The position numbers and the translations under genes are program-made. Shown here piece by piece: positions 1-6,897 of a DNA stretch of 7,015 nt (positions are counted from its first letter, which is position 1; the number at the start of each line of letters is the position of its first letter). Source of the DNA: CAZGAH01 sp964523295 (lineage in GTDB: Bacteria > Desulfobacterota > Desulfovibrionia > Desulfovibrionales > Desulfovibrionaceae). The notes beneath the pieces were generated by a model. The model was not told the DNA's origin, did not search any database, and was given only the letters and a program-made list of their open reading frames with translations. Where the stretch lies: positions 1-7,015 of the forward strand of contig CAZGAH010000128.1 of assembly GCA_964523295.1 (NCBI GenBank). Direction: 5' to 3'.

Positions 1-1317
1 GCCGGGCAACCCGGCCAGATTGAGCGAAATAGTAAAAATATCCATAAGATACATCTGAAGCGGATTGGCGTTGAGCGTGCCAAGCTTCCAGGCGGTCACC
101 GGAGAGGCCGGGCCGCAGAGGATGTCGCACTGTTCGAAGGCATCGAGGAAATCCTGCCGTATCAGCCGGCGAACCTGCGCGGCCTTGCGGTAATAGGCGT
201 CATAATATCCGGCTGACAGCACGTAGGTGCCGATCATGATCCGGCGCTGCACCTCGGCGCCGAAGCCCCGGGTACGCGAGCGGATGTACATATCCAGCAG
301 GCCGGCCGCCTCCTCGTCGCGCAGTCCGTAGCGCACGCCGTCGAACCGGGCCAGGTTCGAGCTGGCCTCGGCCATAGCCACGATATAGTAGGTGGAAACA
401 GCGTAGCGTGTGTGCGGCAACGAGACCTCGACCAGCGTGGCGCCGAGCGCCTCGGCGGTCTTCATGGCGCCGCGCAGGCACTGTTCGACCTCCGGATCCA
501 GTCCCTGCCCCCAAAATTCGGCCGGCAGCCCCAGACGCAGCCCCTTCAGATCCGCCCGGCTGCTGACCGCTGCCTGGAAATCCGGCACAGCGACGTCCGC
601 GGAGGTCGAATCACGCGGATCATGCCCGGCAATAACCTGGAGCATGGCCGCATTGTCGGCCACGGTCCGGGTCAACGGGCCGGCCTGATCCAACGACGAG
701 CCGTAGGCGATCAGTCCGTAGCGCGAGACCCGGCCGTACGTAGGCTTGAGCCCCACGCAGCCGCAAAAGGATGCGGGCTGACGGATGGACCCGCCGGTAT
801 CCGTGCCGACGGACCCGTAGGCCTGGCCAGCAGCAACGCCGGCGGCAGACCCGCCGCTCGATCCTCCGGGCACGGCGTCAAAGTTCCAGGGGTTGCGCGT
901 CGGGCCGAAATGGGAGTTTTCCGTGGATGACCCCATGGCAAACTCGTCCATATTCGCTTTGCCGATAATGATCGCGCCGGCGCTCTTGAGCCGCTCGACG
1001 CAGGTCGCGTCGTAGAAGGGCGTAAAATTGGCCAGGATGCCGGAACCGCAGGTCGTCCGCGTTCCGGCAACGGCGATGACGTCCTTGATAGTCAGCGGTA
1101 CGCCCCAAAGCGGCTTGCCCGGATCAGGGCCGAGCGTATCGAGTTGTCGGGCCTGGTCCATGGCCGATTCCAGCATGGGCGTAATCAGGGCGTTCAGCCG
1201 CGGCTCGGTCCCGGCTATCTGACGCGCGCAGGCCCCGACGACCTCGGCAGCCTTCACCTCGCCCTTTGCGAGCAGGTCGCGCGTCTGCGTCAACGATGTA
1301 AAGTGCGTATCCGCCAT
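1..1317 (-). CDS. gatA: Asp-tRNA(Asn)/Glu-tRNA(Gln) amidotransferase subunit A, 3' end cut off by the window edge
   Basis: GatA is the glutaminase subunit of cytoplasmic GatCAB. It releases ammonia from glutamine (or asparagine) to amidate Glu-tRNA(Gln) and/or Asp-tRNA(Asn). The window holds 439 codons from the ATG, and the frame runs open off the left edge. The family is about 480-490 residues, so roughly the last 45-50 are missing. The amidase-signature Ser-cisSer-Lys triad is complete: Lys78 in VPLTIKD, Ser153 in PGGSSGGS and Ser177 in DTGGSIR. These match Lys79/Ser154/Ser178 of Staphylococcus aureus GatA, offset by one. Other family blocks seen are KANMDEFAMGSS (from residue 120), GLKPTYGRVSRYGL (about 189-202) and a final DIFTISLNLAGLPG. 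The start at 1317 is supported by GAGGA at 1324-1328, six bases upstream. gatC lies 63 bp upstream in the same direction. gatB is not visible and may lie beyond the left edge or elsewhere. Confidence 0.97.
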   Translation of the reverse strand, partial: MADTHFTSLTQTRDLLAKGEVKAAEVVGACARQIAGTEPRLNALITPMLESAMDQARQLDTLGPDPGKPLWGVPLTIKDVIAVAGTRTTCGSGILANFTPFYDATCVERLKSAGAIIIGKANMDEFAMGSSTENSHFGPTRNPWNFDAVPGGSSGGSAAGVAAGQAYGSVGTDTGGSIRQPASFCGCVGLKPTYGRVSRYGLIAYGSSLDQAGPLTRTVADNAAMLQVIAGHDPRDSTSADVAVPDFQAAVSSRADLKGLRLGLPAEFWGQGLDPEVEQCLRGAMKTAEALGATLVEVSLPHTRYAVSTYYIVAMAEASSNLARFDGVRYGLRDEEAAGLLDMYIRSRTRGFGAEVQRRIMIGTYVLSAGYYDAYYRKAAQVRRLIRQDFLDAFEQCDILCGPASPVTAWKLGTLNANPLQMYLMDIFTISLNLAGLPG

Positions 1318-1380
1318 ATTCGGTCCTCAACTCAGGTAGCGGTGTTGTCGGTTCCTGTCGGGCGCGAACGCCGCGCCAGT

Positions 1381-1683
1381 TCAGACGATCCTGGGCACGA
1401 TAAAAAACTGGCCATCGCTGCGGGGTGCGTTGGCAAGGACATCCTCGCGCGTACACTGGCGTTCTATCCGATCCTCACGGTACGGCGTGGCATGGGCAGC
1501 CGGGCTGTACATCGGCTCGACGCCGGCGGTGTCCACATCACCCAACAGTTCCATATAGTTAAGGATATCGTTGCATTCGCCGGCGAATCGCTCCAGCATG
1601 TCCTCACTGAGCTGAAGCCGGGCCAGGCGGGCAATCCTGGCAGCATCTTCAAGGGAGATTTTTTCGTTTTGCGTCGTACTCAT
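1381..1683 (-). CDS. gatC: Asp-tRNA(Asn)/Glu-tRNA(Gln) amidotransferase subunit C
   Basis: GatC is the small clamp subunit that wraps the GatA-GatB interface in the GatCAB complex; it has no catalytic role of its own. The predicted protein has 100 residues, typical for the family (about 95-100). Recognisable elements are an N-terminal helical part (DAARIARLARLQLSED), the central block NYMELLGDVDTAGVEPM and the C-terminal motif LANAPRSDGQFFIVPRIV, which corresponds to the usual LANAP...FF.VP.V ending. A longer frame begins at 1785, but its first 34 residues are Pro/Arg-rich and unlike GatC. The ATG at 1683 has AGGAG at the right distance and a family-like N terminus. It is followed by gatA after 63 bp, so the two are very likely co-transcribed. 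No clear promoter is visible directly upstream, which allows read-through from the lipoprotein gene whose stop is at 1786. Confidence 0.96.
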   Translation of the reverse strand: MSTTQNEKISLEDAARIARLARLQLSEDMLERFAGECNDILNYMELLGDVDTAGVEPMYSPAAHATPYREDRIERQCTREDVLANAPRSDGQFFIVPRIV

Positions 1684-1690
1684 GCGTATG

Positions 1691-1695
1691 CTCCT
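1691..1695 (-). promoter_or_regulatory. Ribosome binding site fixing the gatC start
   Basis: AGGAG on the minus strand lies seven bases before the ATG at 1683. It decides between this start and the 34-codon-longer in-frame start at 1785, whose extra residues do not resemble GatC. Confidence 0.75.
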
Positions 1696-1785
1696 GACGG
1701 GTCGGGCGCCAACGCGACCGGGAGGCGGGTCGGTTTGCGCCAGCGGGTTTTTCGCATTCGAAAGGTAACGTGATCGTTGGGACAA

Positions 1786-3924
1786 TCACTGCCCTGGTGC
1801 GGGCTCGTAAGCCGGGCCAGGGGGCACAGGCGCGCCCGTGTGCGCCGGACTCGGCCCGCTCTGCCCGTGGGGCGAAGCGGCGCCCCCCGACGGCTGCGTG
1901 GCTCCTGACGGCTGCGTGCCTTGGGGCTGTGGAAAGACCGGCGGAGGCGCGGCGGACCCGGCCGGGGTAGCTGGACTCTGCATCGGCTGGTCCGGAGAAA
2001 AGACCTGAGCGGGCGTGGACGATGACTCGGGTATCGAATCGGCAGACTCCAGCAGGACGAAACCTCGCTCCACGGGTCGAAACATGAACATTTCCTGCCG
2101 GGAAATCCCCTGACTGTCCCAGGCGATGGGCGCCATGGCCCAATCCATGCCCCGCGCGCTCTGCACACGCTCATTGACCTGCGCCGGAGTCCAGCCTTCG
2201 GGCAGCTCACCCAGTCGGACCGCGAAGCGTATGAAGTCGTAGCCCAGGGCCATCCAGAAATCGGCCTCGCCGCCATCGGCCTTGATCCGACTTTTGAGCG
2301 CCAGCGCGGCTGGCATGGGATTATCCTGCCACCAGGACCCCGGGAATATGGCCCGGCTGAAGGTGGGCAGCTCCACGTACCGCTTGCGGGCAATGGCCTG
2401 GGCCCAGATGGTGGTGCCCATGATCAGTTTGTCGTCGCCGCCGTGATAGATATAGAAGGGAACGATCAGCTCGGCGTCGGAAAAATCGCCGGCCAGGAAC
2501 ACGGCGTTTCCGCCGCCTTTGGCCGCGCGTCCGGCCATACCGGCCCAGACGGTATTGTCGTTGGTCGGATAGCCTTCCATCTCGGTTATGGCCACGCCGC
2601 GCGCCCGGGCTTCCTTTTCGAACAGCGAGGCCATACGCTGACCGTAGCTGTCGCCCGGGTAGAGCACGGCCACGCTGTGAACGCCGAATTTGCCTGTCGC
2701 GCTTTCCAACAGCGAGCGGATCTGGTCTTCAGGTCCGGAGAAGAACCGCCAGGCAAGCTTGCCTTCCACGCCGTCGCCCATCGAGGTGAGGAAGGTAAAG
2801 AACGCGCGCGTGCCGGTGAGATTGGTCTTGAGCATTTCCTTGAAGATGTTGATTTCCAGCGGTCCGCCGACCACGCGCACCGTCGGAGGCAGGTTGCGCA
2901 GGTTCTGCTCCCAGTCCGGGACGCTCGTATTGATGACCTGCACCTCGACGTTCACCCCGCTCTGGGCCAGGGTATGGCGTGCGGCATGGGCGCCGCGAAC
3001 GATTTTCGCGCCTATCTCGCCGTAGGCCCCGGTGAGCGGCAGCGCCAGTGCGATGGTCTGCCCCCTGGCCGGGACAGTCTGCTCGCCGAACAGGGATTTG
3101 AGCAGATCGGGATTGGCCAACTGCGTACGGAGAGATTCGGCCATCTGGCGCGCCTGGGATTGCGTGCCCGGCACCTGGGCCAGTCTCCGCGCTCGTTCCA
3201 GCTGGATGATGGTATACGGAAACTGCCCTCGCTGTTCGGAGGGAATCAGCCGGGCCATGGCCTCGAGCTGGTCATGACTCAGCGGCGCTACGCTCTTGAA
3301 CAGGAGCGACTCGAGTTCCCCTAGGCCGGCACGCCCGCGGGCAGCGGCCTTGTCGCGCATCACGGTCAGGGTCATGAGCGCGCGCTGGGCTTCATTGCGC
3401 TGCCAGTACTGCACGGACAGCGTCACGCCGGCCGCGTCGCGCAGACGCTGCGGCTTGGATTCGTCGGCCATGATCGCGAGCAGCAGCTTTTCCCTGGCCT
3501 GCGGCTCGGGCAGGGCCGTGATCGCCTGGACGTAGAGATCCTGCCACGTGGCGGAGTTCTTGCTTTGCGGGTCCACGGACTGCCAGCGCGAAAGCGCCTC
3601 CAGGGCAGCCTGAGGCTGGTTGCTGCGCAGCGCGCTGACGGTCCGGCGTTCGAAAGCAAGCGTGCGCTCGGCCGGAGTCAATCCGCCCATTTCGCTCAAC
3701 TGCTGATAGGCGAGTTTGCTGCGTGCGTAGTTCTTGGCCTTCCAGGCCTGCTCGGCCTCGGCCTGGAGCGAAGCCTTGTTCGCGGGACCGGGCCGGGGCT
3801 CTGAACCGAAATCGGGCATCCAGGGGTCGACATAGGCGCAGCCGCTGGCCATCAGAAGCGATAGCGCCAGGCCAAAGACCAGACGGAGGGCCGAAACCCG
3901 CACGGCATATCGAAACGAACTCAT
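1786..3924 (-). CDS. LpoA/YraM-like penicillin-binding-protein activator lipoprotein (TPR-like plus periplasmic-binding fold)
   Basis: This 712-residue envelope lipoprotein has a basic N terminus, a hydrophobic stretch (about 12-27) and the lipobox ASGC with lipidation Cys29. The next residue is Ala, not Asp, so under the E. coli rule it would go to the outer membrane. Residues about 50-270 are helical and TPR-like (for example AEQAWKAKNYARSKLAYQQ near 57). Residues about 287-620 look like a type I periplasmic-binding fold, starting IALALPLTGAYGEIGAKIVRG and including AVLYPGDSYGQRMA near 419. The last 75-80 residues are a Pro/Gly/Ser/Gln-rich tail, probably disordered. TPR plus binding fold on a lipoprotein is the layout of LpoA (678 residues in E. 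coli), which activates PBP1A from the outer membrane. A branched-chain-amino-acid-type binding protein is the alternative, but no ABC transporter genes are nearby. The start is supported by AGAGGA at 3935-3940. It is followed 102 bp later by gatC. Confidence 0.75.
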   Translation of the reverse strand: MSSFRYAVRVSALRLVFGLALSLLMASGCAYVDPWMPDFGSEPRPGPANKASLQAEAEQAWKAKNYARSKLAYQQLSEMGGLTPAERTLAFERRTVSALRSNQPQAALEALSRWQSVDPQSKNSATWQDLYVQAITALPEPQAREKLLLAIMADESKPQRLRDAAGVTLSVQYWQRNEAQRALMTLTVMRDKAAARGRAGLGELESLLFKSVAPLSHDQLEAMARLIPSEQRGQFPYTIIQLERARRLAQVPGTQSQARQMAESLRTQLANPDLLKSLFGEQTVPARGQTIALALPLTGAYGEIGAKIVRGAHAARHTLAQSGVNVEVQVINTSVPDWEQNLRNLPPTVRVVGGPLEINIFKEMLKTNLTGTRAFFTFLTSMGDGVEGKLAWRFFSGPEDQIRSLLESATGKFGVHSVAVLYPGDSYGQRMASLFEKEARARGVAITEMEGYPTNDNTVWAGMAGRAAKGGGNAVFLAGDFSDAELIVPFYIYHGGDDKLIMGTTIWAQAIARKRYVELPTFSRAIFPGSWWQDNPMPAALALKSRIKADGGEADFWMALGYDFIRFAVRLGELPEGWTPAQVNERVQSARGMDWAMAPIAWDSQGISRQEMFMFRPVERGFVLLESADSIPESSSTPAQVFSPDQPMQSPATPAGSAAPPPVFPQPQGTQPSGATQPSGGAASPHGQSGPSPAHTGAPVPPGPAYEPAPGQ
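1889..1918 (-). repeat. 18-bp-period tandem repeat in the lipoprotein tail
   Basis: Two identical 12-bp copies (plus strand GACGGCTGCGTG at 1889-1900 and 1907-1918) are separated by 6 bp, giving an 18-bp period. On the coding strand they produce consecutive TQPSG units (...GTQPSGATQPSGG...). The period is a multiple of three, so copy-number change would keep the frame. This suggests the Pro-rich tail grew by local duplication. Confidence 0.7.
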
Positions 3925-3949
3925 CGTGGTTATGTCCTCTGGCGTGGCA

Positions 3950-3979
3950 ATAATACAACGCCGCTGCGCGCCAGAATAA
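3950..3979 (-). promoter_or_regulatory. Possible sigma70-type promoter of the lipoprotein gene
   Basis: TATTAT on the minus strand (3950-3955) matches five of six consensus -10 bases. It lies 10 bp upstream of the Shine-Dalgarno sequence, so the leader would be very short (about 20 nt). No good -35 is present; TTATTC or TATTCT at 3973-3979 is the best candidate and coincides with the tail of the preceding terminator. Placement between a terminator and a start codon supports a promoter here, but the sequence match alone is weak. Confidence 0.3.
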
Positions 3980-4031
3980 CCGGACCGGCCCGAAGAGGCA
4001 AGCCTTGGCCCGCTCTTCAGGTCCGGTCCGG
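3974..4031 (-). terminator. Intrinsic terminator after the permease gene
   Basis: A long interrupted inverted repeat begins about 25 bp after the permease stop codon. Perfect 9-bp arms CCGGACCGG (3980-3988) and CCGGTCCGG (4023-4031) enclose a second 6-bp stem, GAAGAG (3992-3997) with CTCTTC (4013-4018). Read on the minus strand, the hairpin is followed by TTATTCT, a short imperfect U-tract. This fits termination of the serine dehydratase-permease transcript. On the plus strand no T-run follows, so it is unlikely to be bidirectional. Confidence 0.6.
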
Positions 4032-4056
4032 CCTGTCTGATTGTACCGCGCGTGCG

Positions 4057-5274
4057 CTATGGATTGGGATGCTCCCAGTACTCCGCATGTGGCTGAATGT
4101 TCAGCGCGTGGGTATCCATGCCGATTTCATAGAACATGGCCAGAGCAAAGGCAAGAATGAGCACTACGCCGCCGATCCGTTTCAGGCCTCGCGAGCGCTT
4201 GACCACCAGCAGCCCGGGAAGCACGCCGAAAATCAGCCCAATGCCCACGCCGCCGACCAGACCGATGGCCTTGAGAAACAGGTGCGGAAAAAGCAGCGCG
4301 ATGATCAATGGCGGGACGAAAGCCAGTATCGGCGGCAGGAAGCGGTTACGGGTTGCGGGATGCGAGGCGCAGAGATCCCGCAGGAAGTTGGTCAAGGCCG
4401 TGCCGTTGGTCATGTACGCGGCCGTCATGGCCAGGAGCGCGAAAGCCAGGGCAAAGGTCAGAAACAGGGGCGTCGGGATGAGCCTGGCCAGCGGCACCGT
4501 GGCCGGGAGATTCTGGTGGTAGGCGGCGAGAAGGCTCTCGCTGCCGCCGGTCAACGGCAGGGCGCCGATGACGGCGACGACCCAGATGACGTTCATCACG
4601 TAGCCGATGCCCGTGCCAATAAAGAAGGAAATGCGTATCGCGCGCTGATCGAAGTTCATCGAGCGACAGAGCGTGGGAATGATGTTGTGAAAATGAAAGG
4701 CCGTGACCACGACCGGCAGGGCCGTGGGCAAAAAGTGCCAGTCCGTGAAATGCATCCGCGCGGTGTCGATCCGGCTCGCGCTCAGATAGACGATAGTGCC
4801 GAAGGTCAGCCACATGCAGATCATGATCAGGGCGTTGCCGCGGCGCAGCAGGCCGAGACCGAACAGCGCCAGGGTGGAGGCCACGAGATAGAAGACGACG
4901 GACAGCATCTGCTCATTGACCTTTTTGGCAAAGAGGCTCTCCAGCACGTCACCGGCGCCGCTGATGTAGGCCACGAGCAGGCCGTAGAGGATGATCAGAT
5001 TGGCCGGCACGGCGATCCACTTGCCGAGCTTGCCAAGTTCGTGCTCGAAAAAGGTCGGCAGATCGGCAGAGGCGCTTTTGGTCAGGCTGTCCTGCCCGGC
5101 CAGAATCAACGCCGTGGTCAGCATGAGCAACCACATCAAGGTGATGCCTACAAGCGAGGGTATCAGCCCCGAAAGCCCGGTCTTGACAGGCAAGGCCAGA
5201 ATCCCGGCGCCAAGCATGTTGCCCGTGACAATGAAGGCCGTGGAGATGATCAGTCCGCCTTTGACAGTGCTCAT
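4057..5274 (-). CDS. HAAAP-family amino-acid permease (tyrosine/tryptophan/serine permease type), probable serine transporter
   Basis: This 405-residue inner-membrane protein is almost entirely hydrophobic helices. I count about eleven membrane segments, near residues 7-30, 36-60, 87-107, 124-143, 147-166, 183-200, 213-237, 264-290, 312-334, 336-357 and 367-384. Family signals are the first-helix motif GNMLGAGILALPV (18-30), which corresponds to the GxxIGAGMLALP block of TyrP/Mtr, and AFHFHNIIPTL (192-202), matching the conserved F.FH..IP segment. HAAAP members import aromatic amino acids, serine or threonine by ion symport. Sequence alone looks closer to TyrP/Mtr, but the gene sits 64 bp downstream of a serine dehydratase with no terminator between, so serine is the most likely substrate (inference from context). 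The ATG at 5274 has GAGGA at 5283-5287, eight bases upstream. A terminator hairpin follows the gene. Confidence 0.88.
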   Translation of the reverse strand: MSTVKGGLIISTAFIVTGNMLGAGILALPVKTGLSGLIPSLVGITLMWLLMLTTALILAGQDSLTKSASADLPTFFEHELGKLGKWIAVPANLIILYGLLVAYISGAGDVLESLFAKKVNEQMLSVVFYLVASTLALFGLGLLRRGNALIMICMWLTFGTIVYLSASRIDTARMHFTDWHFLPTALPVVVTAFHFHNIIPTLCRSMNFDQRAIRISFFIGTGIGYVMNVIWVVAVIGALPLTGGSESLLAAYHQNLPATVPLARLIPTPLFLTFALAFALLAMTAAYMTNGTALTNFLRDLCASHPATRNRFLPPILAFVPPLIIALLFPHLFLKAIGLVGGVGIGLIFGVLPGLLVVKRSRGLKRIGGVVLILAFALAMFYEIGMDTHALNIQPHAEYWEHPNP

Positions 5275-5338
5275 GGGTGACTTCCTCGGGGTAAAAGGGT
5301 TTCGCGTCCGCAGGACTCCTCGACCGCATGCTCCTTTT

Positions 5339-6703
5339 TCAGCAGGTTGACAGGCTGACGGCCAGACCGCCGAGCGAGGTCTCCTTATATTTGGTGGACA
5401 TGTCCCGACCCGTTTCGCGCATGGCCTGGATGACCTCGTCCAGTCCGACCTTATGCATGGCCGGGGCCTCGTCCGCGGCGATGAGAAATGCGGTATAGGC
5501 CTTGACCGCGCTCATGGCGTTGCGCTCGATGCAAGGAATCTGCACAAAACCGCCGACCGGGTCGCAGGTCATGCCCAGATGGTGCTCCAGGGCCGTCTCC
5601 GCGGCATTTTCGACCAGATTCGGCTCATACCCGGTGCCCTGGGTCAACATGGCGGCAGCCATGGCCGAGGCCACGCCGATTTCGGCCTGGCAGCCACCCT
5701 CGGCGCCGGCAATGGTCGCGTTGCGCTTGGCCAGGAACCCCACGGCCGCGGCGGCCATCAACCCCTCGCGCAACTGCTGCGGCGTGGACTCCAGATGCTC
5801 GCGCATGACATGCGCCACGGCGGGTATGACCCCGGCAGACCCGCAGGTAGGCGCCGTAACAATAGTGTGCCCGGCCGCGTTCTCCTCGGCGGCGGCAAAG
5901 GCGCAGGCAGCGAGCAGAGTCAGAAAACGCTCTTCTGGGAAGCGCTTGGTCTCCCCATGCTCGAGGATCGTCCGTGCCTTGCGGTAGAGCCCCAGCGTGC
6001 CGGGCAACGGGCCCGTGGCCACCAGTCCGTTGGCCACGGAGGCCTCCATGGCCTGAAGAATACTGTCCAGGCCGGCATTGACCTGCTCCTCGCTGGCTCC
6101 GGTTATGGCCATTTCATTGGCCAGAACCAGGGCCGGGAGCGTCAGCCCTTTCGCCTCAAGCTGGGCGCGCAGTTCGCGCATGGTCGCGTAGGGATGAACC
6201 GGCGCTCCGCGTTGCGACGGTTCCCAGCCCTTCCATTGCAGAAACCCACCGCCAACGGAGTAGTACTCCTGCTCGAGCAGCGTTTCGTCCGCGCCCTCCA
6301 GGGTGATGACCAGGGTATTCGGAAAGGGAAACTCGTGTTCGATCCGATCGAAAACAATGTCCTTCGCGCTCATGGAAACCGCCGGCGCCCCCTCGGGCAG
6401 CGCGTAGACCGCATCCGCCCCGCGCAGCAGCCCGTCGAGAAAGGGCGAGGGGCAGGTCTCGGGCGCCTCGCCGAGCAACCCTGCCAGCACGGCCCGGTCT
6501 GTGCCATGGCCCTTGCCCGTGGCGCTCAGACTTCCGAACAAACGCACCAGCACGCGCCGGGCTTTGGCCTTCTGCCCGGCTGGAAGCCGGATCATACGCT
6601 GCAAAAAATCAAAACCGGCCTTCATGGGACCGATAGTATGCGAACTCGATGGACCGGGGCCAATCTTGAACAGTTCGAAGATGCTGGTGTCGATGCATTC
6701 CAT
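5339..6703 (-). CDS. sdaA: Iron-sulfur L-serine dehydratase (L-serine ammonia-lyase), single-chain form
   Basis: The enzyme deaminates L-serine to pyruvate and ammonia in the cytoplasm, using an oxygen-labile [4Fe-4S] cluster instead of PLP. The chain has 454 residues, the same length as E. coli SdaA. The N-terminal beta domain begins with FKIGPGPSSSHTIGPMKAG. The C-terminal alpha domain carries APTCGSAGVIPA (Cys287), AEGGCQAEIG (Cys338) and TCDPVGGFVQIPC (Cys380, Cys391). Cys338/380/391 have the spacing of the cluster ligands Cys343/385/396 of Legionella pneumophila serine dehydratase. The last residue is Cys454, matching that enzyme's C-terminal Cys458, which occupies the active site as an internal inhibitor. 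The start at 6703 is preferred over an in-frame ATG at 6754 because it has GGAG seven bases upstream and a family-like N terminus. The 17 extra residues are Arg/Thr-rich and unlike the family. It heads an operon with the permease gene. Confidence 0.96.
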   Translation of the reverse strand: MECIDTSIFELFKIGPGPSSSHTIGPMKAGFDFLQRMIRLPAGQKAKARRVLVRLFGSLSATGKGHGTDRAVLAGLLGEAPETCPSPFLDGLLRGADAVYALPEGAPAVSMSAKDIVFDRIEHEFPFPNTLVITLEGADETLLEQEYYSVGGGFLQWKGWEPSQRGAPVHPYATMRELRAQLEAKGLTLPALVLANEMAITGASEEQVNAGLDSILQAMEASVANGLVATGPLPGTLGLYRKARTILEHGETKRFPEERFLTLLAACAFAAAEENAAGHTIVTAPTCGSAGVIPAVAHVMREHLESTPQQLREGLMAAAAVGFLAKRNATIAGAEGGCQAEIGVASAMAAAMLTQGTGYEPNLVENAAETALEHHLGMTCDPVGGFVQIPCIERNAMSAVKAYTAFLIAADEAPAMHKVGLDEVIQAMRETGRDMSTKYKETSLGGLAVSLSTC

Positions 6704-6710
6704 ACAGGGT

Positions 6711-6714
6711 CTCC
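6711..6714 (-). promoter_or_regulatory. Ribosome binding site fixing the serine dehydratase start
   Basis: GGAG on the minus strand lies seven bases before the ATG at 6703. The alternative ATG at 6754 has no purine-rich element upstream and would leave a leader of only about 15 nt from the predicted transcription start. Confidence 0.65.
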
Positions 6715-6745
6715 GTAGCGACGTGGTTGACGTTCTCAAGGCCCG

Positions 6746-6772
6746 ACGTGCCATACTGACTGTATGACACGT
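6746..6772 (-). promoter_or_regulatory. 27-bp palindrome over the transcription start: probable operator (or leader hairpin) of the serine operon
   Basis: Arms ACGTGCCATAC (6746-6756) and GTATGACACGT (6762-6772), plus strand, are complementary at 10 of 11 positions around a 5-bp centre. The palindrome begins about 3 bp downstream of the -10 hexamer and covers roughly the +1 to +24 region. This is a classic position for a repressor that blocks initiation. The single mismatch would be a G-U pair in the minus-strand RNA, so the transcript could also form an 11-bp hairpin at its 5' end. I cannot name the regulator. Confidence 0.55.
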
Positions 6773-6775
6773 ACC

Positions 6776-6804
6776 CTTATAACCTATAAATCTGATTCAT
6801 TCAA
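6776..6804 (-). promoter_or_regulatory. Sigma70-type promoter of the serine dehydratase-permease operon
   Basis: The minus strand carries a -35-like TTGAAT (6799-6804), a spacer of exactly 17 bp and a -10-like TATAAG (6776-6781). These match four and five of six consensus bases respectively. The surrounding 50 bp are clearly AT-richer than the coding regions. The predicted start of transcription is near 6769, leaving a leader of about 66 nt before the ATG at 6703. Confidence 0.65.
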
Positions 6805-6897
6805 GAGGGATAATGCGATGCGCACGGCGATTATGCTCTAAGCCCGCGCCGCCGCCAGACGTATGTTAAGGGTCATCCCGAGATAGTCAAACACTTG

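Noticed and set aside
2443..3324. A 293-codon plus-strand open frame inside the lipoprotein gene
   Set aside because: It has no domain-like content and lies wholly within the binding-fold part of a recognisable minus-strand protein.
4069..5280. A 403-codon plus-strand open frame antisense to the permease gene
   Set aside because: It mirrors the permease codons in a GC-rich genome. The translation is Gln/Gly/Arg-rich without a recognisable domain, and the minus-strand frame has clear HAAAP motifs.
4949..5329. A minus-strand ATG at 5329 just after an AAAAAGGAG sequence, opening a 126-codon frame that overlaps the permease start
   Set aside because: The spacing between the Shine-Dalgarno sequence and this ATG is only one base. 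The product is Arg/His-rich and out of frame with the clearly conserved permease.
5453..6718. A 421-codon plus-strand open frame antisense to the serine dehydratase gene
   Set aside because: It is a codon-bias shadow of a well-conserved enzyme gene. The predicted protein is Gly/Arg/His-rich with no family features.
6704..6754. In-frame ATG at 6754 extending the serine dehydratase by 17 residues
   Set aside because: There is no ribosome binding site, the extension is Arg/Thr-rich and unlike the family, and the ATG lies inside the operator palindrome about 15 nt from the predicted transcription start.
6734..6754. Possible sigma54 promoter (minus-strand TGGCAC inside the palindrome)
   Set aside because: The -24-like TGGCAC is present, but at the required spacing there is no TTGC -12 element.
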